A stretch of DNA of 39,099 nt, from positions 1 through 39,099 of the forward strand of contig CALEJW010000248.1 of the NCBI GenBank assembly GCA_937898635.1. The letters run 5' to 3'. This document shows positions 31,178 through 38,763 of this stretch, in pieces. The position numbers and the translations under genes are program-made. The notes beneath the pieces are model-generated. The model saw nothing but the letters and a program-made list of their open reading frames with translations, made no database searches and had not been told where the DNA came from. The stretch's first letter is position 1, and every line of letters begins with the position of its first letter. The DNA comes from an uncultured Pseudomonadota bacterium (lineage in GTDB: Bacteria; Pseudomonadota; Gammaproteobacteria; Burkholderiales; Usitatibacteraceae).

Positions 31178-32407
31178 TCAGATGCCGAAGTCGTCCAGCA
31201 TGATGTTCTCGCGCTCCACGCCCAGCTCGAGGAGCATGCGGATCACGGCCTTGTTCATCACGTCCGGCCCGCACAGGTAGTACTCGATGTCCTCGGGCGC
31301 GGGGTGGTCCTTGAGGTAGAGGTTCCTGAGCGCATTGTGGCGCACGAGCCCCACGGGCCCCTTCCAGTTGTCCTCGGGCCGCGGCTCGGACAGGACGAGG
31401 TGCCACTTGAAGTTCGGGTGCTCGGCCTGCAGCCGGTTCCACTCTTCGACGTAGAAGGCCTCGCTCAGGTTCCTCGCCGAGTACCAGAAGGTGATCTTCC
31501 GCTTCGAGTTCAGGCGCAGGAGCTGGTCGAAGATGTGCGAGCGCATCGGCGCCATGCCGGCGCCGGCGGCGACGAAGCACATCTCGTTCTCCGTGTCGCG
31601 CGCGAAGAACTCCCCGAAGGGGCCGGAGACCACCACCGGGTCGCCCGGCTTCAGGTTGAAGAGCCAGGAGCTCATCTTGCCCGGGGGGATGTCCTCGCGG
31701 TACTCCGGCGCGAAGACGATGCGGATGGTGAAGAGGAGGATGCCCTTCTCGAGCGGGTAGTTCGCCATGGAATAGGCGCGCTCCACGGGCTCCTCCACGA
31801 CCGACTTGAAGCGCCACAGGTCGAACTTGTCCCACTCCTCGCGGAATTCCGGCTCGATCGCGAAGTCCTTGAAGGCGAGGCTGTGCGGGGGCGCGGCTAT
31901 CTGCATGTAGCCGCCGGCCTTGAAGGGCACGACCTCGCCCTCGGGCAGTTCCAGCTTCAGTTCCTTGATGAAGGTGCTCACGTTCCGGTTGGAGAGCACC
32001 TTGCAGGTCCACTTCTTCACCTCGAAGATCTCGCCCGGGAGCTCGATCTTCAGGTCCCCCTTCACCTTGAGCTGGCAGGCGAGCCGGTGGCCGCGCTTCG
32101 CCTCGCCGCGGGAGATGACGTCGGCTTCCGTCGGCAGGAGCTCCCCGCCGCCTTCCTTCACGATCACCTCGCACACGCCGCAGGTGCCCTTGCCGCCGCA
32201 GGCCGAGGGGATGAAGATCTGCGCCTCCGAGAGCTTCGCCAGCAGCGTGCCGCCGGCCGGGACCCGCAACGCCTTGTCCGGGTCCTCGTTGATGGTGATC
32301 GTGACGTCGCCCGTGGCCACGAGCCGCGATCGCGCCACCATCAGGAGCCCGATGAGCGCGAGGATCACGGTGGTGAACATGGCGATGCCGAGGACGATCT
32401 CGATCAT
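31178..32407 (-). CDS. nqrF: Na+-NQR subunit F (NADH dehydrogenase, 2Fe-2S, FAD)
   Basis: 409 residues. An N-terminal membrane helix (IVLGIAMFTTVILALIGLL) anchors the subunit. The plant-type 2Fe-2S site has Cys70, Cys76, Cys79 and Cys111 (SACGGKGTCGVC, RLACQLKV), the same positions as in Vibrio. The FAD part has RAYSMANYP, and the NADH part has AAGAGMAPMRSHIFD and YYLCGPDVMN. It oxidises NADH and passes electrons through FAD and 2Fe-2S to the rest of the pump. Length matches the family (~408). It follows nqrE by 9 bp. Confidence 0.97.
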   Translation of the reverse strand: MIEIVLGIAMFTTVILALIGLLMVARSRLVATGDVTITINEDPDKALRVPAGGTLLAKLSEAQIFIPSACGGKGTCGVCEVIVKEGGGELLPTEADVISRGEAKRGHRLACQLKVKGDLKIELPGEIFEVKKWTCKVLSNRNVSTFIKELKLELPEGEVVPFKAGGYMQIAAPPHSLAFKDFAIEPEFREEWDKFDLWRFKSVVEEPVERAYSMANYPLEKGILLFTIRIVFAPEYREDIPPGKMSSWLFNLKPGDPVVVSGPFGEFFARDTENEMCFVAAGAGMAPMRSHIFDQLLRLNSKRKITFWYSARNLSEAFYVEEWNRLQAEHPNFKWHLVLSEPRPEDNWKGPVGLVRHNALRNLYLKDHPAPEDIEYYLCGPDVMNKAVIRMLLELGVERENIMLDDFGI

Positions 32408-32416
32408 GGGCCGGCC

Positions 32417-33031
32417 CTAGAGCTGGATTCCGGAGAACATCATGAAGGCGACCGAGATGAGCCCGGCCGTGACGAAGGCGATGCCCAGGCCCCTGAGGCC
32501 CGCCGGCACGTTGGAGTAGGCGAGCTTCTCGCGCGCGGCCGCCATCACCACGATCGCGATCGCGAAGCCCAGGCCGGAGCTCACGCCGAAGACCACGCTC
32601 TCGGCGAAGGTGTAGTCGCGCTCCTGCATGAAGAGCGAGCCGCCGAGGATCACGCAGTTGACCGCGATGAGCGGCAGGAAGACCCCCAGGGTCGTGTAGA
32701 GCGCGGGCGCGAACTTCTCGATGGTCATCTCCACCACCTGCACCGCCGCGGCGATCGTGCCGATGAAGATGATGAAGGAGAGGAACGTGAGGTCCGCCGA
32801 CGAGAGCGAGGGATGCGCCCAGGAGAGCGCGCCTTCCCCGAGGAGGTAGCGCAGGATCAGGTTGTTGAGCGGCACCGTGATCGACTGCACGAAGACCACC
32901 GCCACGCCCAGGCCGAAGGCGGTGCCCACCTTGCGCGAGCAGGCGAGGAAGGAGCAGATGCCGAGGAAGTAGGCGAGCGCCATGTTCTCGAGGAACGTGG
33001 CGCGGATGGCGATGTTGAGGTAGTGCTCCAT
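32417..33031 (-). CDS. nqrE: Na+-NQR subunit E
   Basis: 204 residues with six predicted membrane helices. Typical segments are EHYLNIAIRATFLENMALAY, LGICSFLACSRKVGTAFGLG, VFLPLIAVNCVILGGSLF and GVSSGLGFAIAIVVMAA. The Cys in FLACSRK and NCVILGG match the conserved Cys that, with those of NqrD, hold the intramembrane iron centre. It begins 5 bp after nqrD's stop. It forms part of the Na+ path together with NqrB and NqrD. Confidence 0.95.
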   Translation of the reverse strand: MEHYLNIAIRATFLENMALAYFLGICSFLACSRKVGTAFGLGVAVVFVQSITVPLNNLILRYLLGEGALSWAHPSLSSADLTFLSFIIFIGTIAAAVQVVEMTIEKFAPALYTTLGVFLPLIAVNCVILGGSLFMQERDYTFAESVVFGVSSGLGFAIAIVVMAAAREKLAYSNVPAGLRGLGIAFVTAGLISVAFMMFSGIQL

Positions 33032-33036
33032 GGCCC

Positions 33037-33690
33037 CTATTCCTTCTCCTGGAGCTCGGGCCTGGCGGAGCGCACCGCCCAGATGATCCCGCCGATGATG
33101 AAGAAGGCGGAAGGGGCGAGGAGCATCATGCCGTTGGGCACGTACCAGCCGCCGTCCTTCGCGAGCGGCAGGATCACGAAGCCGAAGACCTTCCCGGCGC
33201 CGAAGAGCTCGCGCACGAACGCGACCAGCAGCAGCACGATGGCGTAGCCCAGCCCGTTGCCCAGGCCGTCCAGGACCGAGAGGCCCGGCGGGTTCGCCAT
33301 GGCGAAGCCCTCGGCGCGGCCCATGATGATGCAGTTGGTGATGATGAGGCCCACGAAGACGGAGAGCTCGAGGGAGAGCTCGTAGAGCGTGGCCTTCAGC
33401 ACCTGGTCGAAGACGATCACGAGGGAGGCGATGATCGCGAGCTGCACGATGATGCGGATCGAGCCGGGCGTGTAGCTTCGCACCAGGCTCACGGCGAGGT
33501 TCGCGAGCATGGCCACCATGATCACGCCCGCGCCCATCACCAGCGCCTTGTCGGCGCGGGTGGTGACGGCGAGCGCCGAGCAGATGCCGAGCATCTGCAC
33601 GGTGATCGGGTTGTTGGCGACGAGGGGCTCCAGGAGCGTGGCGCGCTCCTTCCGGCCGAAGCCGCCCGCGGCGGGGGTGGTCGCGCTCAT
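33037..33690 (-). CDS. nqrD: Na+-NQR subunit D
   Basis: 217 residues, six predicted helices. Key segments are LEPLVANNPITVQMLGICSA, LAVTTRADKALVMG, LIITNCIIMGRAEGFAMANP and VRELFGAGKVFGF. The two conserved Cys (GICSALA, TNCIIMG) pair with those of NqrE at the membrane iron site. The ATG overlaps the end of nqrC by 4 bp (ATGA), so the two are translationally coupled. The first ~12 residues (SATTPAAGGFGRKE) are cytoplasmic and not conserved. Confidence 0.95.
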   Translation of the reverse strand: MSATTPAAGGFGRKERATLLEPLVANNPITVQMLGICSALAVTTRADKALVMGAGVIMVAMLANLAVSLVRSYTPGSIRIIVQLAIIASLVIVFDQVLKATLYELSLELSVFVGLIITNCIIMGRAEGFAMANPPGLSVLDGLGNGLGYAIVLLLVAFVRELFGAGKVFGFVILPLAKDGGWYVPNGMMLLAPSAFFIIGGIIWAVRSARPELQEKE

Positions 33691-34478
33691 GCCGTGCCCC
33701 TTTCCCGGAAGCGCTGGAGGAATTGCCCGTAGCCGCCCTCGGAGAGCCAGAAGCGCACGAGGCGGGTGATCGCGTTGCTGGTGATCGTGGCGCCGGAGAG
33801 GCCGTCCACGTTGAGCGGGTCCGTCTCCGGCGGCCCCGCCTGGCCCTTGATCACGGTGATGCGGGCGTTCCACTGGTCGTCGTAGCCGCGGCGCCCGCGC
33901 CAGATGCGCTGCCAGGCGGGGTTGCCGATCTCCCCGCCCAGGCCCGGCGTCTCGCGGTGGTCGTAGTAGGTGATCCCGCGCACCGTGTTCGCGTCGCGGT
34001 CGAGGGCGAGGAAGCCGTAGATCGTGCCCCACATGCCCAGCCCCTCCACGGGGATCACGAGCTGGTCCACCTTGCCCTCGCGCATCACGAAGTAGACGAT
34101 GCCGCGCCGCGGCAGGCGCTTCACGCCCGCGTCGTTCGCGGGTGCCGCGCGGCTCGCGGCCGGGTCGTTGCGGGCGGCCCGCTGGTCGTAGTCGCGCACG
34201 TTCTGCCCGCCGTCCGGCAGGAGCTCGCCGTTCGTGAGATCCACGAGGCGCGCCTTCACCCGCTCGTCGAAGATCCGGTCCACCTCGCGGATGCCCACGT
34301 CCTGGCCGGGCTTCACGAGGCCGGCGGCGACGAGGACGTTCTTCTCCATGTACAGGCGCGCGTTGGCCTTCTGGCGCGGCTGCAGCAGGACCGCGGCCAC
34401 CGACACCAGCGCCGCGCACACCACGCACACGACGGTGGCGAAGAAGAAGGTGTAGCGCGGGGAGTCAAGCCTGGGCAC
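33687..34478 (-). CDS. nqrC: Na+-NQR subunit C (covalent FMN)
   Basis: 263 residues. One N-terminal membrane helix (YTFFFATVVCVVCAALVSVA) and a periplasmic FMN-binding domain. The FMN-attachment motif is GLSGATITSNA, with the acceptor Thr at ~231, the target of ApbE. Other conserved phrases are GLGMWGTIYGFLALD and YYDHRETPGLGGEIGN. The start is GTG, 14 bp inside the end of nqrB, which is an odd but consistent overlap. The insert around residues 90-120 (RDYDQRAARNDPAASRAAP) is longer and less conserved than in Vibrio. Confidence 0.95.
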   Translation of the reverse strand: MPRLDSPRYTFFFATVVCVVCAALVSVAAVLLQPRQKANARLYMEKNVLVAAGLVKPGQDVGIREVDRIFDERVKARLVDLTNGELLPDGGQNVRDYDQRAARNDPAASRAAPANDAGVKRLPRRGIVYFVMREGKVDQLVIPVEGLGMWGTIYGFLALDRDANTVRGITYYDHRETPGLGGEIGNPAWQRIWRGRRGYDDQWNARITVIKGQAGPPETDPLNVDGLSGATITSNAITRLVRFWLSEGGYGQFLQRFRERGTA

Positions 34479-35700
34479 GGCGCCTCCTGCGCTGCACGTT
34501 CCCGCGAACCGTCAGGTAGTCGATGAGCGGGGCCATGGTGTTCATGAAGAGGATCACGAGGAAGACGCTCTCCGGGTAGGCGGGGTTGAGGACCCGGATG
34601 AGGACGATGAGCGCGCCGATCCCCAGGCCGTAGATCCAGCGGCCGCGGTTGGAGAAGGGCGCGGTGACGGGGTCGGTCGCCATGAAGGCCGTGCCGAAGG
34701 CCCAGCCGCCCAGGACCATGTGCCACCAGAAGGGCATCGCGAACCACGGGTTCGTCTTCGAGCCCACGCCGTTGAAGACGAGCGCCATGGCGACCGTGCC
34801 GATCGCCACGCCCGCCATGATCCGCCACGAGCCCACGCCCGTGACGATGAGGATCGCCGCCCCGATGAGGCACGCGAGCGCGGAAGTCTCCCCCAGCGAC
34901 CCGGGCTCGAAGCCGAGGAAGGCGTTCATCCACGAAAGCCCCATCGCCGCATCCCCGAAGGGCTCGGTGAAGGTGCGCATCTTCGCGAGGAGCGTGGCCC
35001 CCGACCAGCCGTCCACGGCATCCACGCCGTACATCGCGACCCACACCGTGTCCCCGGAGATCTCCGCCGGGTAGGCGAAGAACATGAAGGCGCGGCCGGC
35101 GAGCGCGGGGTTGAGGAAGTTCATGCCCGTGCCGCCGAAGATCTCCTTGGCGATCACCACGCCGAAGGTGATGCCGAGCGCGGCCTGCCACAGCGGCGCC
35201 GTGGCCGGGAGCGTGAGCGGGAAGATGAGGCCGGTCACGAGGAAGCCCTCGTTGATCTCGTGCCGGCGCACGATCGCGAAGAGCACCTCCCAGAAGCCGC
35301 CCACCGCCATGGTGACGGCGTAGAGCGGCAGGAAGTAGAGGCTGCCGTGGAAGAGGCACTGGGCGAGGCTCGAGGCGGAGTAGCCGTAGCCGAGCGCGCG
35401 CATCACGTCGTGGCGCCAGCCCTCGAGCGAGGCGAGCTTCGCCGGGTCGAGCGCGAGGTTCGCCTGCAGTCCCGTGTTGTACATCGCCATGAACACGCAG
35501 GGCAGCATCGCGATCACGACGATCGACATCATGCGCTTGAGATCCAGCGCGTCGCGCACGTGGGAGGCGCCGCGCGTGACCGAGGGCGGCGTCATGACGA
35601 AGGTGTCGGTCGCCTCGTACACCGCGTGGAAGCGCTCGAGCCGCCCGCCGGGCCGGAAGTGGCGGCCGGCCTTCTCGAGGAGGGCTTCGAGGGCGCGCAT
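34465..35700 (-). CDS. nqrB: Na+-NQR subunit B (covalent FMN, riboflavin)
   Basis: 411 residues with about ten helices. The FMN-attachment motif DGWSGATLLAKM puts the acceptor Thr at residue 236, the same number as in Vibrio cholerae NqrB. Conserved parts include RRHEINEGFLVTGLIFPLTL, FGGTGMNFLNPALAGRAFMF, and FMATDPVTAPFSNRGRWIYG. The subunit holds the riboflavin and quinone sites and the main Na+ channel. Its ATG overlaps nqrA's stop by one base (TGATG). The basic C-terminus (RGNVQRRRRRAQA) is cytoplasmic. Confidence 0.97.
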   Translation of the reverse strand: MRALEALLEKAGRHFRPGGRLERFHAVYEATDTFVMTPPSVTRGASHVRDALDLKRMMSIVVIAMLPCVFMAMYNTGLQANLALDPAKLASLEGWRHDVMRALGYGYSASSLAQCLFHGSLYFLPLYAVTMAVGGFWEVLFAIVRRHEINEGFLVTGLIFPLTLPATAPLWQAALGITFGVVIAKEIFGGTGMNFLNPALAGRAFMFFAYPAEISGDTVWVAMYGVDAVDGWSGATLLAKMRTFTEPFGDAAMGLSWMNAFLGFEPGSLGETSALACLIGAAILIVTGVGSWRIMAGVAIGTVAMALVFNGVGSKTNPWFAMPFWWHMVLGGWAFGTAFMATDPVTAPFSNRGRWIYGLGIGALIVLIRVLNPAYPESVFLVILFMNTMAPLIDYLTVRGNVQRRRRRAQA

Positions 35701-37058
35701 CAGGACTCCTTCTCGATGCGGGCGAGCATCTCGCGCAGCAGCGGCGCGTAGTCGTTCTTGCCCGGGCAGGCGTAGGTGCAGAGCGCGAGGTCCTCCTCGT
35801 CGAGCTCGAGGACGCCGAGCGCCTCGGCGCGCTCGATGTCGCCGGTGAGGAGCGCGCGCAGGAGGAAGGTGGGCAGGATGTCGAGCGGCATCACGCGCTC
35901 GTAGGTGCCGATGGGCACCATCGCCCGCGGCGAGCCGTTGGTGGTGGTGGTGAAGGCGCGGCGGCGCGCGCGCGCGAAGGCGCCGAGCACCGCGCCGGTC
36001 ACCGAGAACTTGTCGCGCCCGGGCGCGATCCAGCCCAGGAGCTCGCGCTCGCGGCCCTCGGGCAGCACGCTCACCTGCTGGTGGAAGCGGCCGAGGTAGC
36101 CCTCCTCCTCGCCCATCGCCGTTCGCCCGTCCAGCACGGAGCCGGAGACCACGCGCTGCTCGCCGGGGAGCAGGCCGCCGGCGACGAGTTCGTCGACCGA
36201 GGCGCCCAGGCGCGTGCGCAGGAGCCGCGGCTTCGCCGCCCCGGGCCCCGCGAGCGAGATCACGCGGGTGGTGTCGAGCCGTCCCGTGGCGAGGAGGTGG
36301 CCGAGGGCGGCCACGTCCTGGGCGCCGATGTGCCACACCGTCCGCCCGGGTCCGGCCGGGTTGAGGAAGTGGATGTGCGTGCCGGCGTTGCCGGCGGGGT
36401 GCGGCCCGGAGAACGCCTCGGCCGCGATGCGATCGGCGCCCGGCACGGGCGGGGTGGCCTGCGGCGCGTGGCATACATGGACCTTGCCGGCGGTGAGATC
36501 GCGCAGCGCGAGGAGCCCCGTCTCGAAGTCGCTCTCGCGGCCGGCGAGCGCGACTTCCACGCGGGGCGCGAGCGGCCGCGTGTCCATCGCGGTGACGAAG
36601 ATGGCCTTCGGCTCGTCCGCCGGCGCCGGCGTGTGGCTGAAGGGCCGGGTGCGGAAGGCGGTCCACAGGCCCGATTCCACGAGGAGGGCGCGCAAGCCCG
36701 CGCCGTCGCCCGCGGCCGGGGGCGAGCCGTTCCAGCCCGCGAAGGCGACCTGGGCCTCGGGCCCGTCCTCGGGCGAGACCTCGATCACGAGGGAAAGGAA
36801 GGCTCGGCGCTCGCCGCGGTTCACGGCCGCGACGCGGCCGGCGGCCGGCGCCGTGTGGCGAACGCCCGGGATCTTCTTGTCCTCGAAGAGCGGCTGCCCG
36901 CGCAGGACCTCGTCGCCGGGCTGCACGAGGAGGGTGGGCTTGAGGCCGGGGTAGTCCGCGCCGAGGAGCGCCACGCGGGAGACGGCCGGGCCGTCCTCGA
37001 TCTCCTGGACCGGGACGCCGGCGATCGGCAGGTCCAACCCGCGTTTGATGGCGTGCAT
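35700..37058 (-). CDS. nqrA: Na+-NQR subunit A
   Basis: 452 residues from the ATG of MHAIKRGLDLPIAGVP, the classical NqrA start; longer in-frame starts upstream would run across the promoter. Conserved segments are VALLGADYPGLKPTLLVQPG, PLFEDKKIPGVRHTAPAAG, TRPFSHTPAPADEPKAIFVT, HFLNPAGPGRTVWHIGAQDV and CTYACPGKNDYAPLLREML. NqrA is the cytoplasmic, quinone-binding subunit. It is the first gene of the nqrABCDEF-CBS-apbE-nqrM operon and has a 138-bp leader region containing an FNR-type box. A weak Shine-Dalgarno (ACAGGA) precedes the ATG. Confidence 0.97.
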   Translation of the reverse strand: MHAIKRGLDLPIAGVPVQEIEDGPAVSRVALLGADYPGLKPTLLVQPGDEVLRGQPLFEDKKIPGVRHTAPAAGRVAAVNRGERRAFLSLVIEVSPEDGPEAQVAFAGWNGSPPAAGDGAGLRALLVESGLWTAFRTRPFSHTPAPADEPKAIFVTAMDTRPLAPRVEVALAGRESDFETGLLALRDLTAGKVHVCHAPQATPPVPGADRIAAEAFSGPHPAGNAGTHIHFLNPAGPGRTVWHIGAQDVAALGHLLATGRLDTTRVISLAGPGAAKPRLLRTRLGASVDELVAGGLLPGEQRVVSGSVLDGRTAMGEEEGYLGRFHQQVSVLPEGRERELLGWIAPGRDKFSVTGAVLGAFARARRRAFTTTTNGSPRAMVPIGTYERVMPLDILPTFLLRALLTGDIERAEALGVLELDEEDLALCTYACPGKNDYAPLLREMLARIEKES

Positions 37059-37133
37059 CGTCCTGTCGGCTAGTGGGGATTCGCGTGCCGCGGCGGCTCG
37101 CCTCCTCCTCCCGCGGGCCGCCGTCCAACGGCA

Positions 37134-37174
37134 AGGGTAGGGGAGTGGACCAACGGCCAATTGACGTGAATCAA
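37134..37174 (-). promoter_or_regulatory. FNR/ANR-type box and class II promoter upstream of nqrA
   Basis: Minus strand reads TTGATTCACGTCAA at 37174-37161, matching the FNR/ANR consensus TTGAT-N4-ATCAA at nine of ten fixed bases. A possible -10 (TACCCT, 37139-37134) places the transcription start near 37126, so the box is centred at about -41.5, the class II activator position. The A of nqrA's start codon is ~70 nt downstream of that start point. CRP-family members other than FNR could bind a similar site. Confidence 0.65.
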
Positions 37175-37196
37175 GCGGCCGGGCGGTCCCCGGGGA

Positions 37197-37679
37197 TCAG
37201 TACTTCGCCTGGTTCTTGTAGAGGTAGTGCATGAGCTCGGCCGACTGCATGCTCATGCGGCGCTGCAGCCCGTGGGTGAAGCGCACGATGGCGCGCATCA
37301 GGCGGTAGGCGATCCAGGGGTGCTTCTCGACGAGGCCCTCGAGGTCCGCGCGGTCGAGGCTGAAGATCTCCGTGCGGCCCACCGCGCGCAGCGCCGCGTA
37401 GCGCGGCGTGCCGTCCAGGAAGGAGAGCTCGCCCACGAGGTCGCCCGCGGTCATCACGTGCAGGTTCTCCCACTGCCCGTCGGGACCCGGGCGCGAGACC
37501 GCCAGCGCCCCGTTCACGACGACGTGCATGTGGCTGTCGGGCTCGCCCTCGGGCGTGATCACCTGGCCGTCCTCGAGCGCGTGCAGCTTCACGAGCGAGG
37601 CGACGACCTCCACGTCGCCCCCGGAGAGCTCCCGGGCGAGGACGCTCTTGGCGACGAGCTCTTTCAGGCGCGGATCCAT
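37197..37679 (-). CDS. Stand-alone cyclic-nucleotide-binding domain protein
   Basis: 160 residues. A single Crp-type cNMP-binding beta-barrel occupies ~30-120 (GQVITPEGEPDSHMHVVVNG, then GDLVGELSFLDGTPRYAALR, the phosphate-binding cassette with its Glu and Arg). The following helix (EKHPWIAYRLMRAIVRFTHG) resembles the Crp dimerisation helix, but there is no helix-turn-helix after it; the protein ends in LMHYLYKNQAKY. So it cannot bind DNA like Crp/Fnr. It may sense cAMP or cGMP and act by protein contact. It precedes the nqr operon on the same strand, separated by 138 bp that hold the nqr promoter. The ATG has GGGGAAAG upstream. Confidence 0.85.
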   Translation of the reverse strand: MDPRLKELVAKSVLARELSGGDVEVVASLVKLHALEDGQVITPEGEPDSHMHVVVNGALAVSRPGPDGQWENLHVMTAGDLVGELSFLDGTPRYAALRAVGRTEIFSLDRADLEGLVEKHPWIAYRLMRAIVRFTHGLQRRMSMQSAELMHYLYKNQAKY

Positions 37680-37746
37680 GGGCTTTCCCCGTTGTCGTGT
37701 CGGCTTCCCATCCTAGGTCCGCCGGCGGGCCCGCCTTTGCGGCGCG

Positions 37747-38703
37747 TCAAGGCCCGGGGGCGAAGCGCACCACGATCTTGCCGCGGTTGTGGCCTGCGGC
37801 CATCTCGCCCTGCAGCGCCGGGACCTCCTCGGGCCGCCCCACGCGGGTGACCACCGATTGCAGGCGCCCCCCGGCGGCGAGCCCCACCAGCGTCTCGAGG
37901 TCGCCGAGGTTGGGCCGTTCCATCACCGGCACGCAGCGTTCGCGCGAGGTGAGCCTGAGCCACCACGACCAGCAGTAGAGGGCCGCGCCGGGCAGGCTGT
38001 GGACGTACGCGCCCCCGGGCGCGAGGAGGTGCCGGCACTCGGGAAAGCGCGAGGTGCCGGAGGCGTCGAAGACGATGTCGAAGCGCTCGGCGAGCGCCTT
38101 CCAGTCCTCGCGGCGGTAGTCGATGGCGCGCTCCGGCCCGAGCTTCGCGAGGAAGGCCTGGCCCTCGGTGCTCGCCACCGCCGTGACGTGCGCGCCGCGG
38201 ATCCGCGCGAACTGCACGGCGAGGGAACCCACGCCGCCGGAGGCCCCGACCACGAGCACGCGCTGCCCCGCGGCGAGCCCCGCCTCGCCGAGCGCCTGCA
38301 CCGCCGTGATTCCCGCGCCCGGCAGCGAGGCCGCGTCGGCGAAGGAAAGCGACGCCGGCTTCACCGTCGCGTTCGCCTCCAGCGCGCACACCCGCTCGGC
38401 CATCGCGCCGTGGCGCGAGTTCATCGGGTTCACGATGCCCACCACCTCGTCGCCCGCCTTCAGCCGCGCCACGCCCTCGCCCACCGCCTCGACCACGCCC
38501 GCGTAGTCGTAGCCCACGCCGCGCGGCAGGCGCCAGAGCGTCATCACCTTGAACTGCCCGGCGCGAAGCTTCCAGTCGAGCGGGTTGAGCGCCGCGGCCA
38601 CCACCCGCACCACGATCTCGCCGCGCCCCGGCACGGGCTCGGGAAGCTCCGCCCACTCCAGCACCTCTGGCCCGCCGTAGCGGCGGAAGATCCACGCCTT
38701 CAC
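37747..38703 (-). CDS. MDR-superfamily NAD(P)-dependent quinone oxidoreductase-like protein
   Basis: 318 residues from a GTG preceded by GCGGAG; an ATG at 38733 is possible but lacks a Shine-Dalgarno. The N-terminal GroES-like domain has KAWIFRRYGGPEVLEWAELP and NPLDWKLRAGQF, PRGVGYDYAGVVEAVGEGV, typical of zinc-free quinone oxidoreductase/enoyl reductase types. The Rossmann domain has VLVVGASGGVGSLAVQFARI. No structural or catalytic zinc Cys are seen. It probably reduces a quinone, enal or similar with NADPH in the cytoplasm; the substrate is not known. The 67 bp to the cNMP gene are too short to rule out cotranscription. Confidence 0.85.
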   Translation of the reverse strand: MKAWIFRRYGGPEVLEWAELPEPVPGRGEIVVRVVAAALNPLDWKLRAGQFKVMTLWRLPRGVGYDYAGVVEAVGEGVARLKAGDEVVGIVNPMNSRHGAMAERVCALEANATVKPASLSFADAASLPGAGITAVQALGEAGLAAGQRVLVVGASGGVGSLAVQFARIRGAHVTAVASTEGQAFLAKLGPERAIDYRREDWKALAERFDIVFDASGTSRFPECRHLLAPGGAYVHSLPGAALYCWSWWLRLTSRERCVPVMERPNLGDLETLVGLAAGGRLQSVVTRVGRPEEVPALQGEMAAGHNRGKIVVRFAPGP

Positions 38704-38763
38704 TGTGTCTCCGCGTTGTGGCACCGTGGCCATCGTACTATGGCAAGGGTTCCCGCCTGCGGG

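Noticed and set aside
37059..37160. Longer NqrA from an upstream in-frame start
   Set aside because: The extra residues are Arg-rich and do not resemble NqrA; the MHAIKRGLDLPIAG start matches the family and the extension would cover the promoter region.
37724..37735. 12-bp palindrome GGCGGGCCCGCC upstream of the cNMP gene
   Set aside because: It has no loop to make a terminator, no T-tract, and in GC-rich DNA such a palindrome is not unusual; no regulator can be assigned.
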